From Haliscomenobacter sp040401995 (GTDB lineage: Bacteria; Bacteroidota; Bacteroidia; Chitinophagales; Saprospiraceae), in the NCBI GenBank assembly GCA_040401995.1, contig JBBANM010000030.1:1-64000 (forward strand): 64,000 bases of DNA, in the 5' to 3' direction. A model generated the notes under the pieces. That model searched no databases. It saw only the letters and a program-made list of their open reading frames with translations, and was not told the origin of the DNA. The translations under genes and the position numbers were made by a program. Shown piece by piece: positions 17,103 to 26,025 of this stretch. Numbering within the stretch: position 1 is the stretch's first letter; every line of letters begins with the position of its first letter.

Positions 17103-19925
17103 CTAATACCTAACCAACTTCTCCACCCGCTGCTGTCCATTCGACACCAAACGAACAAAATACATCCCAGCAGGGTGATCCAGCAGATCAAGCGGTACAT
17201 CTGCCCGGCGCGTATTTGGAACTTGGGTTGCATATAAGATCTGCCCCATCGAGTTGATCAATTGCACCTGCAGGTTGGCGGTTTCTTTCAATTGCACTTG
17301 TAGTAAAGTAGTTTGACTAGTTGGGTTGGGCATCAACACCACTTTGTCGATGTTGGTTACTTCATTCAAACCCGTGATCGTGCCCACCACCGCGCGCTGC
17401 ACATCCGTACACCCGAAGCGGTCGGTAACCGTTACCGTGTAAGCGCCGCCCTTCAAGCCAGTAAGTTGCTTGGTGGTAGCGCCGTTGCTCCATTTGTAGG
17501 TATAAGGCCCCGCGTAAGGATCAGCAACAACGAGTGCTGTACCGTCGAAGATACCCGATTGGCTGGCCGTTGCCAAAACATTGGAGAACGGCGAAGTACA
17601 ACGAATCACGTTGATGTTGTCGATATCGATCCAGTAATCGCCTTGCCCCCAAGTGGCCAAAAAGCGCACTTGCACATACTTGCCGGAATAAGCACCAAGC
17701 TTCACGGTGAGGCGGCGCAATGCAGTAGAAGGCACATGATTGGCGCGACTAATGATCGATACCGTAGTAAATGTTTTGCCACAATCGCTGGATACTTGAA
17801 TGTCAATGCGGTCATTTGCGCTTAAATCTGTAGGTGTTACATTACCAGCGCTAGAATTTACAATCCGGTACTGGAAGGTTAAGCTGTCGTTGGCAGCAAG
17901 CGGGCCAAACACCGGCGTGGTGGCTTTAGCCGTCAAACGGCTGCTAGTGAGATTAGCCGATAAAACAAAGGTAGTATTGCCCCGGTCTTTGTTAACCACC
18001 AAGCTGTTATCCACTACCCAATCGGTTGGAACGCCGCCGCGTTCAAAGTTTTCGGCATAGGGCAATGGGTAAGCAATATAAAAGGTATACACTGCGGTAT
18101 CATTCAAAGGAGCTGCTTCGCCTACCACCCATGCTTTGATGGAGTAGCGACCAGGCGTGCTGGAATTGAATGGTGCGCGAAAAGTATAAGCGCGTTTGGC
18201 GGCAATTGGAATACTGAGGTTGCCCACGTTTTCAGTTACCACGGCGCCATTGTTCACGCGGTAGGCAACGTTGAAAGCCGTTACCGGCGCAGTGCTTAGG
18301 TTGCCCACGTTAAAGGCTACTTGATCGGTAGTGCTGCCGCAAGCATCCGTTGCGGTATTGCGTACATCAGTGCCGACAAAATCGCGATCGGCAACTGAAA
18401 CACTAAAGTTATCCAGCGCAATGCCTTCGTAGCTATTGGCAAAATCTGATTGCAGCACCATACGCAGGCGCACATCCTTGGCCGTGGACGTACCCGGGAG
18501 CGGGTGCGAGGCCGTGAACCAACCACTGAAACCGCCGTTACCCGTCCATACTTGTTTGGCGCGGTCGTTGTACCAGTTGATGCCAGAATCGGTAGCGCCC
18601 AATTTCGCCCAACTCTTCCCGCCATCGGTGCTCAATTCCACCCAAGCCGCATCGCAGCAACTTTCTAGATCCAACTGCATCGCAAAGGAGAAAGTAGGAT
18701 CGCGCTTAATGGAAGTAAAATTGAAACAAGGCGATAACAAGTAACTTTTTTCATTGAGTTTATAGTTGCCGCTCAAGTTGGTAGTCCATACTTGATTGCC
18801 GCTAAAAGCCTGATTGAGCACCCGTTTGTTGGGGGCGCCAAAAGCCCAGGTGGAATTGACGCTATTGGTATCCACCAGCCAACCGCTGAATTTGCTTTCC
18901 AAATTGGTAAAGTAAGGCAGGGTGGAAATCGAAGGTACGCTGATGATGCGCACCCGAGTGGTATCATTCGTTTTGAGACTATCGCTTTTTAGGGCAGTCC
19001 AGGATTCGATGAGGTATTCCCCGGGGGTGGCAAAATTGGAAGTGGCATCAAAAACCGTCACTTTAGCGCTGTCTTTGCTAACAATCCCGGTATACAAGCC
19101 ATCGGCAGGCATTTTCACGCCTGCTGCTTTGCCATTTACGGCATAATCAAAAGGGATCAAAGATTGCGGGTTGCCGCCATAATTGCGAATCAGCACTTTG
19201 ACCGAATCGGCGGAGGTCAATCCACAACTGCTGAGGGGGGCAACTATTTTGGAAACGCCCACGTCGTTGGCCCAGAGGGTTTTGAAGAAATAAGGCCCAA
19301 GTACTCTACTGGTATCGCCAGGTTTGCAAACCACCGAGAGGTAAAACTGGTATCTCTTGTTTTCCTTGAGTTTAGATAAAGTCAGGGAGCCGAGCGGGGT
19401 GCGAATCACCTGACCCTTGCCGCGACGGAATCCCAGCGTGTCATATTCCACTTGATATACGCCATTGGTTACATTGGGCAACCAGCTAATGCGCGAGGTA
19501 AAGGCGCGTACATCTTCAATTTTTATCTGTGATACCGGCGGCGGCGCGCAAGTAGGACATACGATTTTCGTTCTGAATACCACGCCAGGCAGTGGAAAAG
19601 GGCTACCCGATACAAAAACCGTGCGGTTTTCTTGATCCACCAGGGTGTAGCTGGCTTCGGAATCAAATTTGCCTTTAAAAAAAGCGAGCTGAAGGCTGTC
19701 GTTGTTGTTGAAGTACAACAAAAACTGCTGTCGACTGCCATTGGTCAAGGTGTAATCGGTATTTACCCCATTGACTCTTACTTGCAATCGAGCACCGTTC
19801 CAGCCATCGCCTTGGGTATCTTGCAGTTCCAAAGTGTAAACACAAGGCGCAGTTTGCGCAGAAACTGCCCAGGAGGACAAGCCAATCATAAATAGTACCA
19901 AAAGTAAAGCCTTCACGCGTTGCAT
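17103..19925 (-). CDS. Large secreted T9SS cargo protein with fibronectin-like and MAM-like domains
   Basis: This 940-residue surface or secreted protein has a signal peptide from the chosen ATG at 19925 (MQRVKALLLVLFMIGL, cleavage after VSAQ). The upstream ATG at 19991 would add a non-signal extension. Next comes a domain with TQGDGWNGARLQVRVNG, a fibronectin type III-like module (about 150-220), CARDB-like Ig repeats, and two jelly-roll 'choice-of-anchor' segments with ELSTDGGKSW and IQVSSDCGKTF. An SprB-type repeat (GGAYTVTVTDRFGC) precedes the type A T9SS sorting domain (VVLMPNPTS to KLVRY). It probably binds other macromolecules or acts as an adhesin. No catalytic motif is visible. Confidence 0.88.
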   Translation of the reverse strand: MQRVKALLLVLFMIGLSSWAVSAQTAPCVYTLELQDTQGDGWNGARLQVRVNGVNTDYTLTNGSRQQFLLYFNNNDSLQLAFFKGKFDSEASYTLVDQENRTVFVSGSPFPLPGVVFRTKIVCPTCAPPPVSQIKIEDVRAFTSRISWLPNVTNGVYQVEYDTLGFRRGKGQVIRTPLGSLTLSKLKENKRYQFYLSVVCKPGDTSRVLGPYFFKTLWANDVGVSKIVAPLSSCGLTSADSVKVLIRNYGGNPQSLIPFDYAVNGKAAGVKMPADGLYTGIVSKDSAKVTVFDATSNFATPGEYLIESWTALKSDSLKTNDTTRVRIISVPSISTLPYFTNLESKFSGWLVDTNSVNSTWAFGAPNKRVLNQAFSGNQVWTTNLSGNYKLNEKSYLLSPCFNFTSIKRDPTFSFAMQLDLESCCDAAWVELSTDGGKSWAKLGATDSGINWYNDRAKQVWTGNGGFSGWFTASHPLPGTSTAKDVRLRMVLQSDFANSYEGIALDNFSVSVADRDFVGTDVRNTATDACGSTTDQVAFNVGNLSTAPVTAFNVAYRVNNGAVVTENVGNLSIPIAAKRAYTFRAPFNSSTPGRYSIKAWVVGEAAPLNDTAVYTFYIAYPLPYAENFERGGVPTDWVVDNSLVVNKDRGNTTFVLSANLTSSRLTAKATTPVFGPLAANDSLTFQYRIVNSSAGNVTPTDLSANDRIDIQVSSDCGKTFTTVSIISRANHVPSTALRRLTVKLGAYSGKYVQVRFLATWGQGDYWIDIDNINVIRCTSPFSNVLATASQSGIFDGTALVVADPYAGPYTYKWSNGATTKQLTGLKGGAYTVTVTDRFGCTDVQRAVVGTITGLNEVTNIDKVVLMPNPTSQTTLLQVQLKETANLQVQLINSMGQILYATQVPNTRRADVPLDLLDHPAGMYFVRLVSNGQQRVEKLVRY

Positions 19926-20246
19926 AGGGATGGTTTTTATTGCTTTTTCCACATGTTCTAGCCGGAGCAAGTAAAGATTTTTTAAAAGCATGCGCTGGTA
20001 TTTTTTTGTTTAAAAAGTGTCTTGTATTTTGCCAAACAAAGAAACACTACCAAATTTGGCGGTGCTAGTGTTTTTGAGCCCGTACCCAACACTTTTTTTG
20101 AGTGGTTAAAAATAGCAATTATCACAAAGTGATTTTGACTAGAATGTAGGAAAACTAAAAAAGACTGAACATTTTCGTTAAGGCTCTGTTCTAAAAAAAA
20201 CGCAAATTCTTCATCACCAGTATCGAAGGTAAAAATATCGCAGGTT
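19926..20246. other. Divergent intergenic region upstream of the T9SS and MerR genes
   Basis: This stretch contains no gene. A hairpin AAACACTA (20042-20049) with TAGTGTTT (20066-20073) and a short T run is present, but no gene precedes it on the plus strand. I could not find a full TTTG/TAnnTTTG promoter for either flanking gene. Confidence 0.35.
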
Positions 20247-21152
20247 GTGGCAGTTTATTCAATCCGAGATTTAGAGAAATTGTCAGGCATAAAAGCCCAC
20301 ACCATCCGTATTTGGGAACAGCGATATGGCATTATCGCCCCTAAGCGTACCAAAACCAATATTCGCTACTATCAAGATTCTGATCTTAAATTTTTGCTCA
20401 ATGTAGCGCTCCTCAATAAAAATGGGATCAAAATATCGCACATTGCCAAAATGGCGCGCGAAGAAGTAGCGGAAAAGATAGCCGCCATCTCTGAAGACAA
20501 CTTTGAATATAGCACCCAATTAGACGCACTCACCCTTTCGATGATCGAAATGGATGAGTTGAAATTTGACCGCATCATTTCCATCAATATTCAACAATTG
20601 GGTTTTGAGCGCACCATGTTGGAGATCATCTACCCGTTTTTGGATAAACTCAGCGTGCTCTGGCTTACGGGTTCAATCACTCCGGTACAGGAGAACTTCA
20701 TCAGTCATTTGATTCGTCAAAAAACGATCGTTGCCATTGATAGCGCCCCGCTGACGACCAATCGACATGCGCCCAAGTTCATTATTTACTTGCCCGAGGG
20801 GGAACGGCAAGAACTTAGCTTGCTGTTTATGCACTACATTTTGCGCTCCCGACAAAATTACGTGATCAATTTGGGGCATGAAATTTCGATGATTGACCTC
20901 AAAGACGCGTACAAGGTGCAACGCCCCGATTTTTTATTTACCATGATCACCGAAACCTGGACCCAAGAACCCGTGCAGCGGTATATTGATAAACTGGCCG
21001 AAAATTTTCCAAATTGCCAGATCCTCGTTTCCGGTTATCAGGTAGTGGCACAAGCGGTGAATCCGCCAGTCAATGTCTCCATTCTCAGAAGTTTGGATCA
21101 TACGCTGGCTTTTTTGGACGAAATGCGCCAACCTGCAATGCGAGCACTATAG
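20247..21152 (+). CDS. MerR-family regulator with a degenerate B12-binding-type domain
   Basis: This 301-residue regulator starts at a GTG. It has an N-terminal MerR winged helix (YSIRDLEKLSGIKAHTIRIWEQRYG) and then an all-helical plus Rossmann-like C-terminal part that matches the CarH/LitR type of light- and B12-sensing regulators. The B12-binding motif DxHxxG is not visible: the expected place reads LPEGERQELS. It probably does not bind cobalamin in the usual way, or at all. Position-specific features of the fold, such as NYVINLGHEISM and CQILVSGYQVV, remain. It is divergent from the T9SS gene and 63 bp upstream of a thioredoxin-fold gene, but no target is known. Confidence 0.85.
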   Translation: MAVYSIRDLEKLSGIKAHTIRIWEQRYGIIAPKRTKTNIRYYQDSDLKFLLNVALLNKNGIKISHIAKMAREEVAEKIAAISEDNFEYSTQLDALTLSMIEMDELKFDRIISINIQQLGFERTMLEIIYPFLDKLSVLWLTGSITPVQENFISHLIRQKTIVAIDSAPLTTNRHAPKFIIYLPEGERQELSLLFMHYILRSRQNYVINLGHEISMIDLKDAYKVQRPDFLFTMITETWTQEPVQRYIDKLAENFPNCQILVSGYQVVAQAVNPPVNVSILRSLDHTLAFLDEMRQPAMRAL

Positions 21153-21215
21153 GATTTTACGCCTAGTGTTACCGTCTTTTTGCTTAGTTTTACCTGGCAA
21201 AAAAATCCCTATATC

Positions 21216-21773
21216 ATGGCATTTACTGAATCAACCATGCTGCCTGTTGGTACGATGGCTCCTGATTTTACGTTATTGGACACCGTTTCTGGTGCAATAC
21301 GCTCACTCCAAGATTTAGCTTCTCCTAAAGCTACGGTCATTGCCTTTATTTGCAATCACTGTCCGTATGTGTTGCACGTGAACCCTGAATTTGTACGCAT
21401 CGCCCACGATTACCAAGCAAAAGGGGTCAACTTTATCGGCATCAGTTCCAATGATGTTGTCGCTTATCCGCAAGACGGGCCTGAGCAAATGACCCTCAAA
21501 GCTGCTGAATTTGGTTATTCTTTCCCCTACCTATATGATCCGACCCAAGAAGTTGCTCGTGCGTATGACGCGGCTTGCACGCCTGATTTTTACGTTTTTG
21601 ACGGGCAATTGCGCTTGGCTTACCGAGGCCGCATTGATGATTCGCGCCCCAAAAACGAAATACCTTTAAGTGGAAAAGATTTACGGGCTGCCCTCGACGC
21701 TATTTTAGCTGGCGAGCCAGCGGCGGAAACCCAATATCCTAGCGGTGGGTGCAATATCAAGTGGAAAGAATAA
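21216..21773 (+). CDS. Thioredoxin-fold redoxin family protein
   Basis: This 185-residue cytosolic protein starts at the ATG at 21216 (MAFTEST). The upstream in-frame start at 21180 would add residues unlike the family. It has the AhpC/TSA-redoxin arrangement with GTMAPDFTLLDTVSG and the active-site CNHCPYV, a CxxC motif shared by a widespread family of uncharacterised thioredoxin-like proteins. Further features are GISSNDVVAYPQDGPE and a C-terminal PSGGCNIKWK with a third cysteine. There is no signal peptide. A thiol-disulfide or peroxide-related role is likely. The gene ends in a perfect bidirectional terminator shared with ettA. Confidence 0.88.
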   Translation: MAFTESTMLPVGTMAPDFTLLDTVSGAIRSLQDLASPKATVIAFICNHCPYVLHVNPEFVRIAHDYQAKGVNFIGISSNDVVAYPQDGPEQMTLKAAEFGYSFPYLYDPTQEVARAYDAACTPDFYVFDGQLRLAYRGRIDDSRPKNEIPLSGKDLRAALDAILAGEPAAETQYPSGGCNIKWKE

Positions 21774-21811
21774 AAAATGGCGTCTCTTAATCGAGAGACG
21801 CCATTTTTTTT
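21772..21811. terminator. Bidirectional terminator between the redoxin gene and ettA
   Basis: TGGCGTCTCT (21778-21787) pairs perfectly with AGAGACGCCA (21794-21803). It is flanked by six A on the left and eight T on the right, so it serves both convergent genes. Confidence 0.95.
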
Positions 21812-23489
21812 ATCGATTGATTACATTTTTGAAACGCGGTCTGCGCGGAGTGATATCGCCCAGTTTTTCCTTTTTCATTTTTTCGTAATCCGAGTAGTTG
21901 CCTTCAAAAAACACCACTTCGGCGTTGTCTTCAAAAGCAATGATGTGGGTAGCCAAGCGGTCGATGAACCAACGATCGTGCGAGATCACCAAGATACAAC
22001 CAGCAAAACTTTCCAGCGCATCTTCCAATGCCCGCAAGGTATTGATATCGATATCATTGGTAGGTTCATCCAGCAGCAGTACGTTGCCGCCTTCGCGCAA
22101 AGTGATGGCCAGGTGAACGCGGTTGCGCTCCCCACCAGAAAGCACGCCTAATTTTTTCTGCTGGGCATCGCCACTGAAGTTGAATTTACTGATGTAAGCA
22201 CGTGAATTGACGGTGGCTTTGCCCACGGTAATCATGTCCTGCCCTTCAGAAATAACGTCGTACACCGATTTATTCACATTTTGTAAATCGGCGTGCGACT
22301 GATCAACATACGACAACTGCACAGTTTCGCCGACGGCTACTTCCCCGCTATCCGGTTGTTCCTGCCCCATGATGATACGGAACATGGTACTTTTTCCAAC
22401 CCCGTTGGGTCCAATGATACCCACTACCGCGTTTTTTGGAATCGAGATATTGAGGTCTTCAAACAGTACACGGTTGCCAAACGCTTTGTTGACGTGTTTG
22501 AGGTCGATCACATTGTCGCCCAAACGCGGCCCAGGAGGAATAAAAAGTTCCAATTTGGCTTCCTTTTCTTTGCCTTCCTCTTCCGCCATTTTTTCATAAG
22601 CCCCCAAACGTGCCTTACCTTTTGCCTGACGTGCTTTTGGGGCCATGCGAATCCATTCGAGCTCGCGCTCTAAGGTTTTGCGGCGTTTGGATTCCGTTTT
22701 TTCTTCTTGCTCAAGGCGTTTGGCTTTTTGCTCCAACCATGAAGAATAGTTACCTTGCCAAGGAATGCCTTCCCCGCGATCCAATTCCAAAATCCATCCA
22801 GCAACGTTGTCGAGGAAGTAACGGTCGTGCGTTACCGCGATTACAGTACCCGGGAAATTTTGCAAATATTGCTCCAACCAGTCCACCGATTCGGCATCCA
22901 AGTGGTTGGTAGGTTCATCCAAAAGCAAAATATCGGGATTGCTCAAAAGCAGCCGGCAAAGCGCCACCCGGCGACGTTCGCCACCTGAAAGCACTTTAAT
23001 CGAGGCGTCGCCTTCCGGGCAACGCAAGGCTTCCATTGCGGTTTCCAAACGGTGATCCAGCTCCCAAGCATTGTTATTTTCCAGCGCTTCCATCAACTCG
23101 CCTTGGCGGTCGATGAGGCGCATCATCTCATCATCTTCGAGGGGTTCGCAGAGTTTGAGGTTGATTTCTTCGTATTCTTTGAGTTGATCCACTACATCCT
23201 GTACGGCTTCCTCTACGATTTGGCGTACGGTTTTGGTTTCGTCAAGCATAGGCTCTTGCTCCAAAAAACCAATTTTGTAAGACCCATCAAAGTTGATTTT
23301 GCCTTGATAATTGGGCTCTAAGCCGGCAATGATTTTCAGCAGGGTCGATTTACCAGAACCGTTAAGACCCAGTACGCCGATTTTAGCGCCATAAAAAAAG
23401 GATAACCAAATGTTTTTAAGAACCTGTTTGGTAGGGGGGTAAGTTTTGGTAACCCCCTCCATTGAAAAGATAATTTTTTCTCCGGCCAT
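21810..23489 (-). CDS. ettA: ABC-F translational throttle EttA
   Basis: This 559-residue ABC-F protein is soluble and carries two ATPase domains. The first has GLNGSGKST and LSGGERRRVAL, the second GPNGVGKST and LSGGERNRVHL, each with a LLLDEPTN Walker B. The linker between them (about 240-320) contains the basic PtIM-like stretch. EttA binds the ribosomal E site and tunes early elongation to the ATP/ADP ratio. The length and the phrase MGQEQPDSGEVAVGETVQLSYVDQ are typical of EttA rather than of resistance ABC-Fs. I prefer the ATG at 23489 (MAGEKIIFSMEGV), since the 12-residue extension from 23525 is not family-like. Confidence 0.95.
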   Translation of the reverse strand: MAGEKIIFSMEGVTKTYPPTKQVLKNIWLSFFYGAKIGVLGLNGSGKSTLLKIIAGLEPNYQGKINFDGSYKIGFLEQEPMLDETKTVRQIVEEAVQDVVDQLKEYEEINLKLCEPLEDDEMMRLIDRQGELMEALENNNAWELDHRLETAMEALRCPEGDASIKVLSGGERRRVALCRLLLSNPDILLLDEPTNHLDAESVDWLEQYLQNFPGTVIAVTHDRYFLDNVAGWILELDRGEGIPWQGNYSSWLEQKAKRLEQEEKTESKRRKTLERELEWIRMAPKARQAKGKARLGAYEKMAEEEGKEKEAKLELFIPPGPRLGDNVIDLKHVNKAFGNRVLFEDLNISIPKNAVVGIIGPNGVGKSTMFRIIMGQEQPDSGEVAVGETVQLSYVDQSHADLQNVNKSVYDVISEGQDMITVGKATVNSRAYISKFNFSGDAQQKKLGVLSGGERNRVHLAITLREGGNVLLLDEPTNDIDINTLRALEDALESFAGCILVISHDRWFIDRLATHIIAFEDNAEVVFFEGNYSDYEKMKKEKLGDITPRRPRFKNVINR

Positions 23490-23673
23490 ATTGCAAATTG
23501 TTGGGAATGTTGAAAATGAACTCAAATATTAATACGCATTGGGATTTTTATTTGTACATCAAAAAAAATCCGAACCCGCTCTTACTTGTGGCGGGTAAAT
23601 ATCGGGATTTTGCTTTGAATGATAAAGACGTTTTTGCTTTTAATCGTTTTTCTTTTGGCTGGCGCGTATTTTG

Positions 23674-23681
23674 TATTTTTG
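23674..23681 (+). promoter_or_regulatory. -7 box upstream of the OmpA lipoprotein gene
   Basis: TATTTTTG lies 43 bp before the ATG at 23725, with TTTTG at 23653-23657 as a -33 candidate. The spacer of 16 is slightly short. Confidence 0.5.
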
Positions 23682-23724
23682 CGCACGTCTTCCCAGGTAT
23701 TGAGGAACGGTCAAACAAACGAAT

Positions 23725-24606
23725 ATGAACCAAAGACTACGCATTTTTACATGGTTACTGCTCATTCTTGGGTTGAATGGCTGTGTAAGTAATAAAAAAG
23801 TAGCGGCATTGACTGCTAATTATCAGGCTGAAATTGGTCAGCTCAACGAGCAATTGCGCAATGCTCACGACGAGCTGTCGCGCCTGCAGATCAAAATTGC
23901 CGAAAGTAAAGGCGCTAATGATGCGCTTTTACTGAGCCAAGACAAATACCTCAAACGCATCGATCAATTGGAAGATGAAATTGACGTAGCACAAAACAAA
24001 GCGGTGAATCAGCAATCTTCGCTGGGTGATGCCATCTCGCAACGGGAAAAAAAGATCAACGGCTTGGAACAACAGCTTGCGAGCGTGCGCGATGCCTTGA
24101 AACAACACGACACCGACAATGATAAACTGGCGCAAATGCTCCGCGATTCTTTCATAAATCTTTCTCCTGCCCAGTACAATATTGCCATTGAAGACGGACA
24201 AGTGGTGGTGGCTTTTACCGAATCGCTGTTGTTTCGCAACGGTGCGGCCAATAAATTAGAGCCTTTGGGCTTGGTATCGCTAGCGGTGTTGGCGCGGGTG
24301 CTCAATGCCAATCCGCGGGCTTTCATTCAGGTGGTTGGGCATGTTGATAATTTACCTGCTTCCCGCAAAAATCAAGACAGCTGGGATTTTACCGCTTTAC
24401 GGGCCGCAGTGGTCGTTCGGCATTTGGTCAACAACTTGGAAATTCTTCCCAACCGCGTTTTGGCTGGCGGAAAAGGTGAATTTGATCCCGCTACTTCCAA
24501 TGAAACCAGCGAAGGGCAATCGCGAAACCGCAGGGTAGAGTTCAATATTTTTTTCCAATCAGAGCAAGTGATCAAGCAAATCAAACAGCTTACCGATCGT
24601 AAGTAA
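23725..24606 (+). CDS. OmpA-family outer-membrane lipoprotein with coiled coil
   Basis: This 293-residue protein has a lipoprotein signal peptide with lipobox LNGC (cysteine at 20). A long helical coiled coil follows (about 28-150; heptads such as LNEQLRNAHDELSRLQIKIAES). A C-terminal OmpA peptidoglycan-binding domain (about 165-285) shows VVGHVDNLP, LRAAVVVRHL and GEFDPATSNETSEGQSRNRRVEF. The domain binds meso-diaminopimelate in the cell wall, so the protein tethers the outer membrane to peptidoglycan. No partner is visible. A weak inverted repeat (24609-24630) separates it from the acyl-CoA dehydrogenase. Confidence 0.9.
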   Translation: MNQRLRIFTWLLLILGLNGCVSNKKVAALTANYQAEIGQLNEQLRNAHDELSRLQIKIAESKGANDALLLSQDKYLKRIDQLEDEIDVAQNKAVNQQSSLGDAISQREKKINGLEQQLASVRDALKQHDTDNDKLAQMLRDSFINLSPAQYNIAIEDGQVVVAFTESLLFRNGAANKLEPLGLVSLAVLARVLNANPRAFIQVVGHVDNLPASRKNQDSWDFTALRAAVVVRHLVNNLEILPNRVLAGGKGEFDPATSNETSEGQSRNRRVEFNIFFQSEQVIKQIKQLTDRK

Positions 24607-24608
24607 AA

Positions 24609-24630
24609 ATTTAGCGAAAATTCGCTAAAT
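24609..24630 (+). terminator. Short hairpin after the OmpA lipoprotein gene
   Basis: ATTTAGCGAA (24609-24618) pairs with TTCGCTAAAT (24621-24630). The loop is only AA and the T run is weak, so termination is uncertain. Confidence 0.35.
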
Positions 24631-24691
24631 TCTGTAAAAAGCCGTAGTTTCGGGGTGGAAATCGATTTTTTTAGAACCAATACCTACGGTC

Positions 24692-25876
24692 ATGATATTC
24701 AGTTTATCGGAAGAGCATTTGGCGGTACGCGAAGCCGCAAGAGAATTTGCGCAAAAAGAACTTAAGCCAGGCGTCATTGAGCGCGACTCCAAAATGGAAT
24801 ACCCCTATGAGCAAATACGCCGCATGGGCGAGCTGGGTTTTTTGGGGATGATGACCTCCCCCGAATATGGCGGCGGCGGAATGGATACGCTTTCCTATGT
24901 ATTGGCCATGGAAGAAATCTCCAAAGTAGACAACTCCTGCTCGGTCATCATGTCGGTCAACAATTCTTTGGTTTGCTGGGGGATTGAAACCTATGGCAAT
25001 GAAGAGCAAAAAGCGAAATACCTTCCAAAGTTGGCCACTGGCGAATGGATTGGCTCATTTTGTCTTTCCGAGCCAGAAGCCGGAAGCGACGCCACTAGTC
25101 AGCGCACAACTGCTGTTGACATGGGCGATTACTACCTACTTAATGGTACCAAAAACTGGATTACCAACGGCAGTACTTCGAAATTGCACTTGGTTATCGC
25201 CCAAACCCATCCTGATCTAGGGCATCGCGGCATAAATTGCTTGATTGTTGAAGCAGACTCTCCGGGGATAGCCATTGGCGCCAAAGAAGACAAATTAGGC
25301 ATCCGCTCATCGGATACGCACTCCATCATGTACAGTGATGTTAAAGTACCCAAAAGCAATCGCATTGGCATCGACGGGTTTGGTTTCAAATTTGCGATGT
25401 ATACTCTAGCTGGTGGTCGTATCGGTATCGCTGCACAAGCTTTGGGTATTGCTGGTGGCGCCTATGAGCTGGCCGTAGCTTATGCAAAACAACGAGAAAC
25501 ATTTGGCAAACCCATCAGTCAGCACCAAGCCATCGCTTTCAAATTGGCGGACATGGCGACGGAGATTGAAGCAGCCAAATTGATGGTTTACCGCGCAGCC
25601 TGGTTGAAAGACCAACACATGGATTATACTAGCGCCGGAGCAATGGCCAAATTGTTTGCTTCGGAAGTAGCGATGCGCCATACCGTTGAGGCGGTACAAA
25701 TACATGGCGGGTATGGTTTTGTAAAAGAATACCATGTGGAGCGCCTGATGCGCGATGCCAAGATTACGCAGATTTACGAGGGCACTAGCGAGGTGCAACG
25801 CATCGTTATCTCCCGGGAGTTGTTGAGTAATCATCTGTATTTGCCAATTGAGGAAGCTGTTGGTACCGCGCATTAA
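24692..25876 (+). CDS. Acyl-CoA dehydrogenase
   Basis: This 394-residue flavoprotein oxidises acyl-CoA to enoyl-CoA with FAD, the first step of beta-oxidation, most likely on short-chain (butyryl-type) substrates. All family blocks are present: an N-terminal helical domain, the FCLSEPEAGSDA flavin/substrate loop, NGTKNWITNG, and the C-terminal domain with RETFGKPISQHQAIAFKLADMATEIEAA written over two helices. The QIYEGTSEVQR block holds the catalytic glutamate expected at this position in short-chain enzymes. Its length is typical. Together with IcmF and the acyl-CoA ligase it suggests active fatty-acid and branched-acid degradation. Confidence 0.94.
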   Translation: MIFSLSEEHLAVREAAREFAQKELKPGVIERDSKMEYPYEQIRRMGELGFLGMMTSPEYGGGGMDTLSYVLAMEEISKVDNSCSVIMSVNNSLVCWGIETYGNEEQKAKYLPKLATGEWIGSFCLSEPEAGSDATSQRTTAVDMGDYYLLNGTKNWITNGSTSKLHLVIAQTHPDLGHRGINCLIVEADSPGIAIGAKEDKLGIRSSDTHSIMYSDVKVPKSNRIGIDGFGFKFAMYTLAGGRIGIAAQALGIAGGAYELAVAYAKQRETFGKPISQHQAIAFKLADMATEIEAAKLMVYRAAWLKDQHMDYTSAGAMAKLFASEVAMRHTVEAVQIHGGYGFVKEYHVERLMRDAKITQIYEGTSEVQRIVISRELLSNHLYLPIEEAVGTAH

Positions 25877-25980
25877 AACAATCAAGGCTTAAAAAAGTAG
25901 ACTTGTGCAATTAGGTGGAGGAAATTCATTCAACTCTCTTCATTTATTCTTGTTTATTTATCTTGGCAGCTCCATTTTCA

Positions 25981-25999
25981 GAGTGTGTTTGGATTTTTT
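25981..25999 (+). repeat. Single GAGTGTGTTTGGATTTTT end
   Basis: GAGTGTGTTTGGATTTTT begins at 25981, 45 bp before the site-2 protease start. It matches the ends at 722 and 63738. No partner arm is seen, so this may be a truncated element or the promoter side of an old insertion. Confidence 0.4.
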
Positions 26000-26025
26000 T
26001 ATCATGCTGCTTTAAAAATAATTGA

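Noticed and set aside
20042..20075. A terminator hairpin between the T9SS and MerR genes
   Set aside because: No gene precedes it on the plus strand, and the minus-strand genes point away, so its role is unsupported.
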